From assembly GCA_963970005.1 (NCBI GenBank), contig CAXAMN010021112.1, forward strand, positions 1,557,996 to 1,621,995: a stretch of DNA of 64,000 nt, written 5' to 3'. This document shows, in pieces, positions 1 to 11,564 of this stretch. The stretch's first letter is position 1. Every line of letters starts with the position of its first letter. Under the pieces are notes generated by a model. That model made no database searches and had not been told where the DNA came from. It saw only the letters and a program-made list of their open reading frames with translations. This stretch comes from Durusdinium trenchii. Its lineage: Eukaryota; Sar; Dinophyceae; Suessiales; Symbiodiniaceae. Made by a program: the position numbers and the translations under genes.

Positions 1-120
1 TTCCTGCCTTCCTGCCTTCCTGCCTTCCTGCCTTCCTGCCTTCCTGCTTCCTTGCTTCCTTCCTTCCTTCCTTCCTCCCTCCCTCCCTCCCTGCCTTCCT
101 TCCTTCCTTCCTTTCGTCCC
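1..120. repeat. CTTCCTGC / CTTC pyrimidine microsatellite
   Basis: An 8-bp CTTCCTGC-type repeat grades into CTTC and CTCC repeats. The strand is almost purely pyrimidine. The array touches the left window edge, so its full length is unknown. Confidence 0.97.
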
Positions 121-1021
121 TATAGATCCATTGCTAGAACGAGACTGAACATGCACTTCCGCCCTGCCTTGCGAGTGGTTGCTCGCGCCTGGCCCACGTG
201 GCCACAATGAAGGGCCAACTATTCCAGGACTCCCATCATCCCCGGTCAGCTGATCAAAAATGATCAAGTTTGACATTGTTCCTATATCCCGCTTTTTTGC
301 TGAAAAAATGACCCACAGTTACGCAGAAACGGTAGCGGAGAAAAAGAAAGGGTTGTAAGTTTGTAGCCATGCATGGCTAGGGCCGAAAAAAGGGTCGGGT
401 GCCAACCTTCGGAAGCCAACCTTCGGAAGCCATCCAAGCTAGGGGTCTTCATGGACCAAGCGGTCGTTGGGACCCGCTGTTGCGCTGTTGGTGTCCAGGC
501 ATTGAATCTGAAGTTCACCGTCTTAACCATGGCCTTCTTGGATCGATCCAAGAAGGCTGGGGGGTTTACTCGGTTGTATTCCATACTTTACGGCAGGTGC
601 TGAACCCACAATGGATTCCTCGCCAAGCTCTAAAAGGCCCAGCCGCATCTACGCTTGCCCTGCAGTCAGGCCCTTGCCTTGGCCTGTTGGGAGGAACCTC
701 AGCTAACAGCAAGGGTCGCAGGGTTCCAATCCCAACACACCAAGATCCTTATAGCTACCATGTCCAGTACAACCCCACTTACGGTCAATTGGAGTTCCCT
801 CCACAAAAAAACTGAAGACTGAACGGTCTTCCTGTCCAGGGAAGTTCGGCGGCGGATTGGCTGCTGTGTTTCTTTGGGGTCACGCTGATCGTGGATCCAG
901 CATCTGGCGGCAAATGCCGTCCCAACTCTCAGGGTCCGAGTGCAACCGTTGACGGATTCATCGATGGAGCTCCCCCTTTGTGCCACCCATTTGTATTGAT
1001 GTGTGGCCAATAAGCATCACT

Positions 1022-1105
1022 TAAAAGCATCTTAAAGCTCAATCAATCAAATCAAAATGCTTGTAAAAGCATCTTAAAGCTCAATCAATCAAATCAAAAT
1101 GCTTG
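1022..1105. repeat. 42-bp tandem duplication
   Basis: Two adjacent, practically identical 42-bp units, each starting TAAAAGCATC and ending AATGCTTG. The unit's own ends (AAAGCAT and ATGCTT) are loosely complementary. Confidence 0.95.
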
Positions 1106-1569
1106 TCATTGACGGACCCAGTCTATATTGATGTCTCTTGGTGCTACCCAGCCCAGGCAGTTGTCCAAGAGCCCAGAACGGCGCCACCCAGCCAAGGGGC
1201 CGAGGGCAGTGGCCGCCGCCGTGCCAGAGCCCGAGATAGGGCCTGAGAACTGGCAACTTTGTAGTACAAATATAGCATGGAAGCCAATGGGCTGGTTACA
1301 GGCCTGTAAAGAATCCTGGGATCTGTAAAGAATCCGGGCCCCCCTCACCAACACATAGGGTTTGGGAACCGGGTCCGGACCCCTGTGTTTCGGTGGAGAA
1401 GGTCCGACCCCTGCCATGGAGAGCCCAAGGATTCTTTATATAGGGTAGTACAAGTGTAGTACAGGAAGCCATGAAAGTCGAGTCTATATACTTCTCCCAC
1501 TAGCACAAGAATTTGAAGGAGGACCACTGGATGTGAAGGTGTGGACCGGCTTTGGGGGGTCATTATACT

Positions 1570-1657
1570 CCCTAGGGATCCAAGTACCTTCTCAGAAGGT
1601 AAACCTACATAACAGTGTCTCCAATCACCTTCTGAGAAGGTATGTGGATCCCTAGGG
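1570..1657. repeat. Inverted-repeat element with CCCTAGGG ends (copy A)
   Basis: Two 31-nt arms (1570-1600 and 1627-1657) are complementary at about 28 positions and flank a 26-nt spacer. Each arm starts at a CCCTAGGG palindrome and ends at a second palindrome, ACCTTCTSAGAAGGT. Parts of the same sequence recur at 25.2, 26.1 and 26.9 kb, so this is a dispersed family, perhaps a small non-autonomous hairpin element. Confidence 0.85.
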
Positions 1658-2007
1658 GCTCAATGTTCAGTACTCTCATCATCTCGTGGACACCGCCAAT
1701 CATCCCGCTCCCCAGCGACACGCCGCATATACATCTCTCATCGCCGTATGGGAGCGAAAATCTCCAAGGTCTGGGTGACTCAGATCTGACTTCAGGACCA
1801 CTTCTGGAAGACTCAGATTTGCTGAAGCTGGGCCGAAAGATCTTCCCCCCTCTTCGCCAAGGGGAGCTTCTTTTCACCCCGCCAAAAGAAGGAACCATGA
1901 TCGAAGCATCACCCGAGCTCTTTTCGGATTCGTCTCCATGCTCAGCAAAACCCTCAGCCTTCCGAGCTTCCCAGGCTGGGTCTCAAGGAACCCTTGGGAG
2001 CAAACGC

Positions 2008-2123
2008 CTTCAACTCCGCGACCTGCGCGACCACCCCGCCGACCGGCGCCGCGGCGGCGAATGGGCCCGGGCCGCAGCGCTGAAAGCGCGGAGACGGTTG
2101 GAATGGCAGGCGGTTTTTCCCGC
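2008..2123 (-). CDS. Exon of unrecognised minus-strand gene (downstream of 2396-2480)
   Basis: Starts after an AG|G acceptor (AG at 2125-2124) and ends AAG before a GC donor. Read with two bases of the first codon, it gives an open frame rich in Ala, Gly, Pro and Val (…GPFAAAAPVGGVVAQVAELK). The phase matches the exon at 2396-2480, which leaves one base, so the pair may belong to one gene. GC content is well above the flanks. No family recognised. The opposite strand is also open here with a charged Arg-rich reading, so strand assignment is not certain. Confidence 0.4.
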
Positions 2124-2395
2124 CTTTCGATCTCTGCTTCTACAAACGGGATGGCTGCATATGGCTGCCAATCCCCCCCCCAAGAACGACGCGTTGGGGA
2201 GGGAGGGATGGATGGTCCTGTAGGTAGTGTCTGGGAAACAGCTGATGTTGACCAAAGAAAACACGTGGAACGACTGACCAGATCTGGTCGGCATCTGTGG
2301 TATGAAACATGTATGAACCCCCTTTGGTATGAACCCATTCGGTATGGTCAGAGTACCATCTTCAGCATCTCCAGAAGACACCTTCCCGCCATCAC

Positions 2396-2480
2396 CAAAG
2401 ACACTGGACTCGCCCAGGTCGCCCGCGCCACGGCGATGACGTCTCCAGGTCGCCGCAAACGGCTGGCCATCCACTCCCAC
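2396..2480 (-). CDS. Exon of unrecognised minus-strand gene
   Basis: Bounded by an AG|G acceptor (AG at 2482-2481) and a GT donor (2395-2394). The frame reads VGVDGQPFAATWRR… and ends …GDLGESSVF plus one base, which completes a Gly codon with the next exon. The coding-like composition and the phase match are the only evidence. No domain is recognised. Confidence 0.4.
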
Positions 2481-5400
2481 CTCTTTGGGTCGAGCGTGGG
2501 GAAGACGGCGTTGGTTGGGGTGGAAGACGGCACGTCAGGCACGTCAGGTGCAAAAAGACGAACAGGACTTGAAGGAGGGTTTGGGGAAGGTGTTTTTTCT
2601 TCAGGTGGAGCTTATAGATGTTTCGGGACTTGTAGAAGGACTTGCAGGCTTTTGGGGATGTGTTTCAGGATTCTAACGCCTGCAAAGCCTGCAAAGAATC
2701 CGGTGACTATTCAATAGAGTCAATAGAGGAAGACAATCCTAGCTCTGTCTGACGCGGGCAAATGCTTTAAGCTTTAAAGCAGAGACCACTGTGTGTGGAA
2801 CTGTTTGGGACTGAGTTTACATTCTGAGACTGCAACAAAGCACACTTGGTACCCAAGGTTCCGGTGGCGGGGTCAGGTAGATAGGTAACGTGCGTAAATC
2901 CAGGTAATTAGATCCACCTTTCACTGCAGGCCCACGTGGATCAGTCCTACATTTACCACTTCTGGTAACAGGGAGACACCATAGTCTAGGCATGTCTAGG
3001 CTGCTTCCCAAGGCCTACCGGAAACCTCCAATTGACCGTTTGCTACACAAATGGTGTTTCTTCGTTGGAAATGGAAATGCTCCAACAGACCATCCTGGGA
3101 TTTGTTCTAGAAGGGGTTTGCCATGGTTTGCCAAGATGCAAATCAAATGAGACACCTTAAGCAAAAGGCCCAACAACCCAAAGAACCCCGACTCCCAGCA
3201 GGATGCCCACGGATGGCCTCAGGAGGAGGGCCCGTCCTGGCCGAGTTGAGTCCGTCAGGTTTCAAACACTTCAAACTCACCCCAAACACCTTCGAAACGG
3301 GACTTTTTGGAAGCCGGTGAACACGGGAAGAGCTGGACAGCGGAGACATGTCTTCTGGTAGAAAGCTCTTGTAGCTTAGATGTTTCAGGGCATGTTCACC
3401 TCTCTTGGCCCAGATTATCCGACATGTCGATTCGCCAAAGGGAGGTCCCTGACCCACGACTTGACCACTTGTGTGTTTTTGTTCTGCCTGGGCAGATCGC
3501 TATATCCAAGAGTCAGAAAAGGTAAAAACCGGTCAGTCCGTGAGGAACATGTTTCAGGAAGAGCGAGAGGAATAGGAACATTAAGACGTAAGGCAGGAAG
3601 AGGAGAACCTTTCACACAACCCTCCAGTGCCAAGCCGGAAGAAGTGGTGTTTTCTCGGCCCAGGGTCGACCTTGCAACACATGGAGGTTCGGAACTCCAA
3701 TGCGTATTGCACATGTAATAGGCTCTTTCTATATGCGATCTTTGTTGCAGGATACTGCTTACTGTCAGGCCGCCAGCACAACGACGTGTGTTCAACACGC
3801 TTCATACACCATCCGCTGTCATAAGGAAAGCTTCATCAATGATTCATCAACCAACAATTGTCTGAGTCTTCGAGTGACGAAGACTCAGATCGTCGGATCC
3901 TTGAAGCCAGGAACGTTGCTCTCCACAAGGCCACATGGGGGGGGTTCATCACGATGTTCACGAGGTGTTTCATGTCCACCCACTTGGTCTTGGGAGAACC
4001 CGGAGGATTTCCAGCAAAAGAACAGCTGCAGTTCCGCGCCAGAACCCGGTAGGGCAAGCGGTTCCGTGCTCCCGGCCTTCCTCACCTCTCCCTGCCAATG
4101 AAAGGTGATACAAGAGCCTCAGTGCGACAGGACACCAGCCACGCACCACTCGTGTAGTGCACATCCCAACGGGGGCCGTCAGTCGAACTACCCCGCGCTT
4201 TTCGTCTGGTCTTTTTGCACGGTTGGCCAGCCGAGTCTGTAAAGCGTAGCAGCTAATTGCTTGAGTGTCAAAGCAAGAAGAATACAGTAGATGGGATTTC
4301 CCACATGATTCACCCGAACCCGCATCCCTCCCTAGCTAGTCCGCACATCGTGCCTCTGGAAGAAGTAACCATCATCTGGACCAGTCCACCAGTTCCTTGG
4401 AGCCTCCGCAGGCCGCCAAGGCGGACTTGTGCAGTAAATTCCAGGCTGTCTGCTTTTTGTGTTTCACCAATACGGAGAAATGGCTGGTGATTTGGCATGC
4501 CATCCGTTTCTTTGCCAAAGACCGCTCGCAAAAGGGAAACCATGGTGGTTGGGATTCCACCAAACTGGGCACTGATACCACTGGATTTATTTGAAGGTCT
4601 CTAGCACTTGGTAAAGGTACGACAACAAGCAACATTGCTGGATTTGTGCCTGTTGTTTGACTTGGGTGGAGGGCTAAGGTACCTCCACAACGAGAACCCC
4701 AGATGCAGGTTTTGCCTGCAGCACATCTACTGATTGTTCAATTGTGCATAAACAGTCGAAACAAGGCACTATAGGGCAAGTTTAGCCAGCGGCCGAACGC
4801 TGTGCAGATTTCTAAACCATTGCCATCTTTGTTGCAATGGGAAATGTTAATTTCCTTTCTTAGTCGCAACCCACCTCCCTTGGCCGCAGCCAATCAGGAA
4901 AATTACCAATGAAAAATGGGAAATGAACAAAAACTACAACATTGATGGTGTTGTCCCATGCTGTGTGCACTTGCTGAACCTCAAACGGTCATGCAACGAA
5001 ATAAAGATCAACAAAGCAAAGTTGTAACACTCCATCCAAACTCCGGTTGTTTGAAACCCTTCCCTCTTCGCGCATGAAAATGAAACATGGATCAGCAGTT
5101 TCTTCAAACTGACCTAATTAAAGTCCCATGCAGTGCCCCATTACAGGTCAAAGCGTCAAAGTGACCTCAAACCTGGGGATGAAAAAGTCCCTTCGATCAA
5201 TCAAATATATATTTACAAAATGTTGGTTGAAAAATGTCACTGCTTCTTGGCTGGTGGGATTGCCTCTTGAGAGCCCAGGTGTCAGTTGAACACTGGGACA
5301 AACATGATTTTTGCGCGTGGAACCATGGAACCTTGACGAACATTTCTGCAGGAGAAACTGCTTTGCAATCAGGGATTTCAGTTTTCAAGCCACATGCGTT

Positions 5401-5788
5401 GCACACACTAGTGGTAGGGGAGTCCTAGAATCATTGTGTTTCCGAAAGCCATGTTTCCTGGTTGTCACACCCCCCCCGCTCAGAACCTCTCAGACGCCAC
5501 TTTTCGCCCACTCGCAAGAACGGCACGTCCGAACGCAGTGGCCGCAAGAGATGGACGACGTCGGTCTTTGCTTGTGAAAACCCAGAAAATTCCAATTAGG
5601 TTTCCGTGCTAAACATACCGATGTCAGGCCCGCCCCACTGCTGAAGGTTGGTAACGGCCTCTTTCAACAAATAACAAAGCAGCTCAAAATGCTCGTGCAA
5701 GATTACCTCTGCTACCTCTGCTCCTTTTCAGTTGTGTGTGCCGTGTCCCGCCTTCGCAGCGTTGGACCCCTCTCCGTTCACAGGTGGG
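2481..5788. other. No supported gene
   Basis: I see no recognisable coding frame over these 3.3 kb. A minus-strand patch near 4380-4560 has coding-like composition (…HKSALAACGGSKELVDW) but no splice context that I trust. No tandem repeat longer than a few units was noticed. Confidence 0.5.
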
Positions 5789-6202
5789 TCAGCCTCCTAG
5801 GGTTCTCTGGTGCGGGTTGGAATAAGATAAGAACTCACGACCACGCGCAACCGGTGCTGAAAGCGTCCCGCACTTAGTGCAAGACTGAGAGCTAACGTTC
5901 TCGACCATGCAGTCGACAAATGTTCCGTCCAATTGTCTTTCATGTCCAAGGAGCGGGTGAACTGTCATCTCGGGTCTGCACCGCATTGGTTCACCTGGAG
6001 ACAAGCTGTCTGCCAGCCACGACTGTGAGTCCTCCAAAGGCACATCTCGCAAGTATCTGAGACTTGCATCACTTAAAGCCATTGCCGCGTGCAAGATTCG
6101 TACAGAGGGCTTCTTGTTTGGCTCAAAGAACACAAAGCATTTGTAAGAGGCCTCGTCTCCAAAGCATCGCTCTTCCAACGTTGTCTGCGTCACCGTGATC
6201 AC
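5789..6202 (-). CDS. Hypothetical 137-codon ORF or exon
   Basis: Unspliced minus-strand frame opening MITVTQTTLEERCFGDEASY. Its first ~100 residues are mixed and non-repetitive (for example ASLRYLRDVPLEDSQSWLAD, then PGEPMRCRPEMTVHPLLG), unlike the low-complexity frames around it. It may be one long exon or a chance frame. No family is recognised, and no upstream splice acceptor or poly(A) feature was identified. Confidence 0.3.
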   Translation of the reverse strand: MITVTQTTLEERCFGDEASYKCFVFFEPNKKPSVRILHAAMALSDASLRYLRDVPLEDSQSWLADSLSPGEPMRCRPEMTVHPLLGHERQLDGTFVDCMVENVSSQSCTKCGTLSAPVARGREFLSYSNPHQRTLGG

Positions 6203-8629
6203 CTATCCACTTCCCCGTCGATCCCTTGTGTCAAGCTATTCTCAAGCAAACAAGCATTCACCACAAGAAAACAATGTTCAAACTATGTCAAAACCTGCTG
6301 CACCTCGCGCCACAAAAGGGGGTCATCCACGAATACCTGGACCGGCCACGGTGGAACAAGGTTTGGGTTGATGGCGAGATGACCAGCGGCCCGGTTCGCA
6401 CACTACACCAAAGAGCACTGCGTCTTGAAAAGCTTTGTCACGCTCGTCATTGCTGCATCCATCTGCAGCGCGTGCCCACACATAGCAAATATTCACACAA
6501 GGCAGCCTTGCTTCCAAAGAACCTGCCATCCTACTGCTGGGGATCGAAGCCTGTGCTCTTCCCCTCTTGCTAGGCCTCATCAACGTTTGACCTTCTAATC
6601 TTCTGCTGACGGCCCTGGCCTCGCGGGCACTGACTTGGCAGAGTTCAGTGCATACTGCTGGCCAGCTTGGTTTTTGCGCGAATCGCTGAAGTTCGATCGC
6701 TGCTCTGGACAAAGCCGGGTGTGTGGAATTGCAATCTTTTTGCTTCCGTCGTTCTTGTGCCCAGAACTCCGTGCAGCACCTGATATCAGCTTCTGCGGGC
6801 GGCTGGATGCCACATCTGGATGTAGTAGAGCCCTAAAGCCGGGAACCAACGTTAGCTGTGACCGACTGAACATGACTGAACAATCAAAGAGGCTGCGCCA
6901 TGCCTCCTCCAACGCATCACGGTTCGCAACTCCAGGTTTCCATGGCCCAGCTCGGCCCACAAAGCCCATGGCCCTAGCCCTACATAGCGATTCTTGTCCA
7001 CGCGGTCCCGAAGGAGCAAAGGGTGTCTATCCGCTCTGCACGCATCCTCGATCTGTAACATGTTAGCCTTGATCTACGACCTGACCCATCTTCAGCTTTG
7101 AGGGACGTCGTGGCCTCACCACCTGCTGGTGCTGCTGCTCGTGTTGTGCCGGCTGCCGCTGAGAACAAAGAGGTGCTACCAACTTCACGCTGATGATCTC
7201 TGATGGCTCTGAACCAAGCACCACTGTTCCTTCTCTGTTTCTGACACAGCACGTCCGCCTGGAGGATAACAGCATGATCTGGAGAGAACTCAGATTGGGC
7301 CTCCCAGTTAGCCTAGAAACCCTTGTCGCAAGCCCCTGGCCGATTACCCCCCCAAGCCGCTGCTTGTTGGAGGGTGGCCTTCACGTCCATTACACACCGG
7401 AAGAACTGGATTAAAGGGTAGCTACGAACATCAAGAGCTCACTCTCTTGCTCTCAAGAGCCGCTGACCGACCTCCGCCGAACAGAATCACCATCCTCTCG
7501 ACCTCACAACGGCTAGAACAACATCCTCACCGACCGGCGACCGTCCAGAATCTATGAACATCACGCGAGCCAAACACCGCTGCGAGCTCTTTGCTCCAGC
7601 GAACGCGTCGCATCGTCATTGGCGGAGCTGCGGATACGGCATTTGGCGCGCTGAAGCTTGGAGCCAGCATGATCTCTCAAAGGTGATCTGACTTTTCTCA
7701 AACCAATCGAGCACAGATGTCGATTGGGCACAGTTGTCGACTAAAACCACAAGAAGATGTAAGACGTCTAAGATTGTACAAAAACAACTATGGGTTTCAC
7801 TTGTTTCCTCCACTAAACTCAGTAAACATGTACTAACATGGCTTTGATGTCCAATGCTACATCGTTTTCACGGGTCAATCAGTTGTGATGCTCGCCTTCC
7901 CAGCTACCAACACCCCCAGAAACAATAGCGGCTCACTCTTGAACATGATTGAACATGCGAGCAAGATGAACAGTTGGCATTGGAGAACAGTAGGGTGAAT
8001 TCCCAAGCCAAAGGGCTTTTAGTCCGTTCTGCTAGCCTCCAATCCTTTCCACTGGCGACACGGAAGAGGGTCCCGGCGCTCACATCCTTGTGTTGCTCAG
8101 AGCAAGGCATAAGACATCTTGCGCACCCACCTGAGAACTGACGTCCACTCAAATGGCCAGTTGGTGCGTAAAGACACGCATGGGACTCGTAAGCCTCACG
8201 CCAGTTATCACTGGAACAAAAAAAGTGTTTCAACCAAACCAAAGAGAAAAACCGCGGAGACCTTGACATGGCGTTGCCAATCAAGTTATCACTCAGATTA
8301 AAAAAATAAAGAAAGAAGCATCCGCTTTGGAGACCTTCATAGTTCCATAGATGTCCCATATATATATATATATATAGGTGGTAAGTTTGAACACAATGTC
8401 CCAAAACTTCACACGATAGTCGTCCATCACAGCGATTGTCGTTCCAAGCTTCAATGCCTCAAGAGGCACTCCCACCCAATTCAGTCATTCAACAAGCTCA
8501 GTTAGGGATGTGGGAGGTGTTGGCAGACTTTGCCCAGAAGATACATGAACAATCACCGCTTGTTGGGTCTCCAAAAACAATCTCACCCAGTGCAATCGAA
8601 AGTCAACGACAGAGTATGTAAAAAGTAAC
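6203..8629. other. No supported gene; short AT microsatellite
   Basis: Several overlapping frames (6.3-7.3 kb on both strands) are open, but none shows a family motif or a consistent splice frame. A short (TA)n run sits near 8360-8377. Confidence 0.45.
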
Positions 8630-9253
8630 ATGTCCTTTGCGGCATCTAGAGTAATCCCTCTCATCCTCTCCCTCCAAAATGACTTTCCAACTGGGACGGA
8701 TGGATCAATCTCAGCACATCGCCCAAACGGGGGGGGCCTTGGCGAGCTGATCCATGACCCGATTCCTTGGAGGATCAGATTTGGAGATTTGATGGACAAG
8801 TCTGGCTGCATCATCTGGCCTCCATGCCTTGAGCCTAGCCTAGCTCCTCCATGCCTTGAAGGGCCTAGCCTAGCTCCTCCATGCCTTGAAGGGCCTAGCC
8901 TAGCTCCTCCATGCCTTGAAGCGCCTAGCCGCAGCCTAGCCCCCTATCCTTGGGGGCAGGGTACTGGGCAGGGTACTGAGCCACAAACATCTCCACACAT
9001 ACGAAGGAGGGCACCCTGGAGGAAAGCATATGAAAGCCAACATCTAACGGAACAGCTGCCGGAAACACGTCGAACAGCCGAACCTTTCCAAATCAATCTC
9101 AGCCATCAGAAAGATCTCAGAGAAGAACTCGTGAAACTTCTCCACTCTACACCCCGCGAAAACTCATTTTTTGTTTCTGCTAAAGACAGGAGGCGCTTAA
9201 GTTCCATGCATGTTCTACTTTTGTATGGGTGTCTCTCTTCTTCTCCTAGCTGA
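8630..9253 (+). CDS. Hypothetical 207-aa ORF with 10-residue repeats
   Basis: Intron-free ATG frame. Its middle, about residues 63-105, is made of the 30-bp tandem repeat, giving the decapeptide APPCLEGPSL three to four times in frame. The part after the repeat is charged (…DLREELVKLLHSTPRENSFF). Repeats that are multiples of 3 keep frames open, so ORF length alone is weak support. It lies on the strand opposite to the recognised genes. No family identified. Confidence 0.22.
   Translation: MSFAASRVIPLILSLQNDFPTGTDGSISAHRPNGGGLGELIHDPIPWRIRFGDLMDKSGCIIWPPCLEPSLAPPCLEGPSLAPPCLEGPSLAPPCLEAPSRSLAPYPWGQGTGQGTEPQTSPHIRRRAPWRKAYESQHLTEQLPETRRTAEPFQINLSHQKDLREELVKLLHSTPRENSFFVSAKDRRRLSSMHVLLLYGCLSSSPS
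8818..8935. repeat. 30-bp tandem repeat, about 4 copies
   Basis: Units start at about 8818 (27-nt variant), 8844, 8874 and 8904. The consensus is CTCCTCCATGCCTTGAAGGG followed by CCTAGCCTAG. The first and last copies are diverged, the middle two are identical. Confidence 0.95.
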
Positions 9254-10227
9254 TAGCTTCCAAGGTCTTGACAGAATCCAAGGAAAGCATGGTGTGTCGG
9301 GTCACTGTCGAGTTGACACACCAGATCTTGAACCCGACTTCGTACTACCATCCAGGTCCAAGGTCTTCTGACCCAGTCATCCCATAAGGGGGAACAAAAA
9401 CCAGATCGAGACGTATGTTGGTGGTTTGTACGTTAGCTTCTCACCAGCACAACAAGGGTCACACAGAGTCCAAGGGTCGAATCGGAGATCTTCACCAGGG
9501 CAGACACAGAGTGCCAGTTATCTTCCTTCCTTGGCCGTTTTTTACGGCAACGATGGCATGGATGACATACGAGGACATGGAGGACAAGGAGGAGAAGAGG
9601 AGAGTCAAAATCCTTTGGCAACACAAAATCACACAGACCAACAAAATTGTGATCATGTCAATGATAGAGAACCTAGACCCGACCTAGCGCCAACCTAGCG
9701 GGTTTGAACGCAAGCCATGTAGTGCGGGCGCTAGATACAGCGGTGGCAGGTGTGGCGTCTGGTGGAGGAGTCGCAACTCACTTGAAAATGAAAAAATGAA
9801 TAATAAACTAAACCAATATCAATAACTTAAGAACAATGAAACGTATTTGACATGTTTGTTGTTTCATTGTTCGGCTATAATTCGCAGAGCGACCTGCTGT
9901 CTGTTTGCCCAGAACGGGCCTTCCTCCGATCCACCACCGGCGCGCACCACGCGAACGGTGCGCTGCGTGGTGGCAGGTCACCGGGTCGCACGTGGTGACT
10001 GGTCCTTCCATCGAGTTCGTGCAGAAGACGCAGCTGCAGAAGATCGAAAAAACCAGGACCCCCCCAAATTGACATCCATCCCTTCAATCAACAGTCTGTC
10101 CGAATTCCCGAATTCGGCCGCGTGGCAACTCTGTAACAGTGGGAGATCTCTTTCCAGGCATCAGTGAGCAAACTTCCGCCAAATCATCCTAGGTGCTCTC
10201 CGCGCGCGTACGTTTTGTCGCACACGT
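9254..10227. other. No supported gene
   Basis: Contains a GC-rich patch (about 9920-10030) that is open in more than one frame on both strands. Nothing recognisable. Confidence 0.5.
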
Positions 10228-10247
10228 ACGTGCCGGCGCCGGCACGT
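10228..10247. repeat. 20-bp perfect palindrome
   Basis: ACGTGCCGGCGCCGGCACGT reads the same on both strands, with no spacer. It is embedded in CpG-rich sequence (CGCGCGCGTACG about 25 bp upstream). It could form a cruciform or bind a symmetric dimer; no function is shown. Confidence 0.95.
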
Positions 10248-10434
10248 TTTCTTATGAACGGACTCTCTTGGCCCAGTCTGACCGAGATTTGATGTCCGAC
10301 CCTTAGGAATCCTATGGATTCATAGAGGGTGCCAGGCATTTGACCTATATTATTATATTGGTGGTACTTGACCGAGGGTATCCTTATTCATCACCCAATA
10401 GGTAGTAAAGGGCGATCTATAAAAGAGATCCTGT

Positions 10435-10710
10435 GTGAGACAAGACCACCTGCCACCAGGTGATCCAGAAAGCAAGGGAACGCAAACCGGGAGGATCTCC
10501 GATGAGCAGGGACGTGTTTACGTCACACGTGTGTTTTGTGGTGGTCATCCAATGCTTTGGGAATTTCTAGATGAAAACAAGAAGGATGGGCAGCCCATCA
10601 ATTGTACTGAGCACGATGTTCGGAACCAGCTGCGCGTCATCCTCACATGGCTGTGGGTTCAAACCTTGCTTGACCTACCGGTAGACATAGACACCCCAAA
10701 AGACCTCTAA
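10435..10710 (+). CDS. Hypothetical 91-aa ORF
   Basis: ATG frame with coding-like composition: GRVYVTRVFCGG, then LWEFLDENKKDG and LRVILTWLWVQTLLDLP. No family is recognised, and it lies on the strand opposite to the recognised genes. It could be a remnant of a mobile element or a chance frame. Confidence 0.2.
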   Translation: MRQDHLPPGDPESKGTQTGRISDEQGRVYVTRVFCGGHPMLWEFLDENKKDGQPINCTEHDVRNQLRVILTWLWVQTLLDLPVDIDTPKDL

Positions 10711-11483
10711 GGGGCGCCCTAGACATGGACACCCGGAATCCGTGGGGCTGGATTGGGCTGGCGGCTGCTTGGCCGGGTTTCAACAAGTCGTCTGATTTAT
10801 GTCTTTTTGGAGGGGTGACTGGAGGAGTGATAGGTCACTTCCCAAAAGTCGATGCGGTCGCCGGTTAAGACCCATGTCTTTTGGGCGCACGACATGGCAA
10901 GACATGAAACAACTGCAAGCCAAGTCTCGTGGTGACAGTTGCAAATGATCATGACATACTTGGTGGCCGTGAGATAGCCTGCTATTCCTCAGCTCTCCAT
11001 TGAGCAAGACTCGCAGCTGGAGGTCTTCCTGAAGGGAATAGGCCCAAGTGGTTCAAGTGGTGGGATAAAAGGGATCTGCTGCTTTGAGATTGTGGGCTCC
11101 AACTTCAACTCCCTCCGTTTCTTTCAGTTCGGTGGTTGGGGTGGGTGCGTTTGTGGTCCCACATGGTCTAAGTCCTTTCGCAAACACGTTCAAGCCGGGC
11201 TTGGAGCTTCTGCCGGTGCTCTGCTGGGTCAACTCACGGGGTGGCGATCCTCCTTGTAAGCATCCACAGAGCCATTCTGGTCCCAGGTTCTTGTCCCATC
11301 ACAGCCATTCAGATCCGAGGAATTACATGAGGTTTCCCAAGCACACCGCATGCATTCGAAGATGAAAATGATCCGAACAAAAAACACTGAACCAAGACGA
11401 AGCATCTGAACCCATGTCAGACGAAGCATCTGAAACTGACCTTCTCCCACGGTTTCAGTCCCCCCTAACTTGGCCACGTTCAC
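10711..11483. other. No supported gene
   Basis: Nothing recognisable; frames are short on both strands. Confidence 0.5.
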
Positions 11484-11564
11484 GAGTGACTCGAATGCGC
11501 CCAAGGTGCTCTTCTCGATCAGTTGCAACATGTCAGCTTTTGTCCCAGTCTCAAGGCCATTGGC
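11484..11564 (-). CDS. Exon-like segment, SAP-like reading
   Basis: AG|G acceptor (AG at 11566-11565) and GT donor after codon 27, phase 0 at both ends. It reads ANGLETGTKADMLQLIEKS followed by a short helix-like tail. The L-x(4)-GTKA-x-M-L-x-L pattern resembles the second half of a SAP DNA-binding motif. It lies downstream of the last HIS1 exon on the same strand, but its phase does not fit directly onto that exon. It may be a later HIS1 exon after a missing one, or the next gene. Confidence 0.35.

Larger units (their letters stand above)
121..2007. other. No supported gene; repeat-rich spacer
   Basis: Open frames on both strands are short and carry no family motif. The stretch holds a 15-bp tandem duplication (about 405-434), the 42-bp duplication at 1022-1105 and the inverted repeat at 1570-1657. 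A minus-strand frame around 1605-1898 is rich in Ser, Arg and Pro. It could be a further exon of the 2-kb gene, but nothing fixes its splice sites. Confidence 0.6.

Noticed and set aside
715..750. GGTTCCAATCC, a B-box-like string
   Set aside because: No A box or closing stems at tRNA distances.
6105..6130. TTTGGCTCAA, like the end of the dinoflagellate spliced leader
   Set aside because: Only about 10 bases match and the diagnostic CCGTAGCCATT part is absent; chance is enough.
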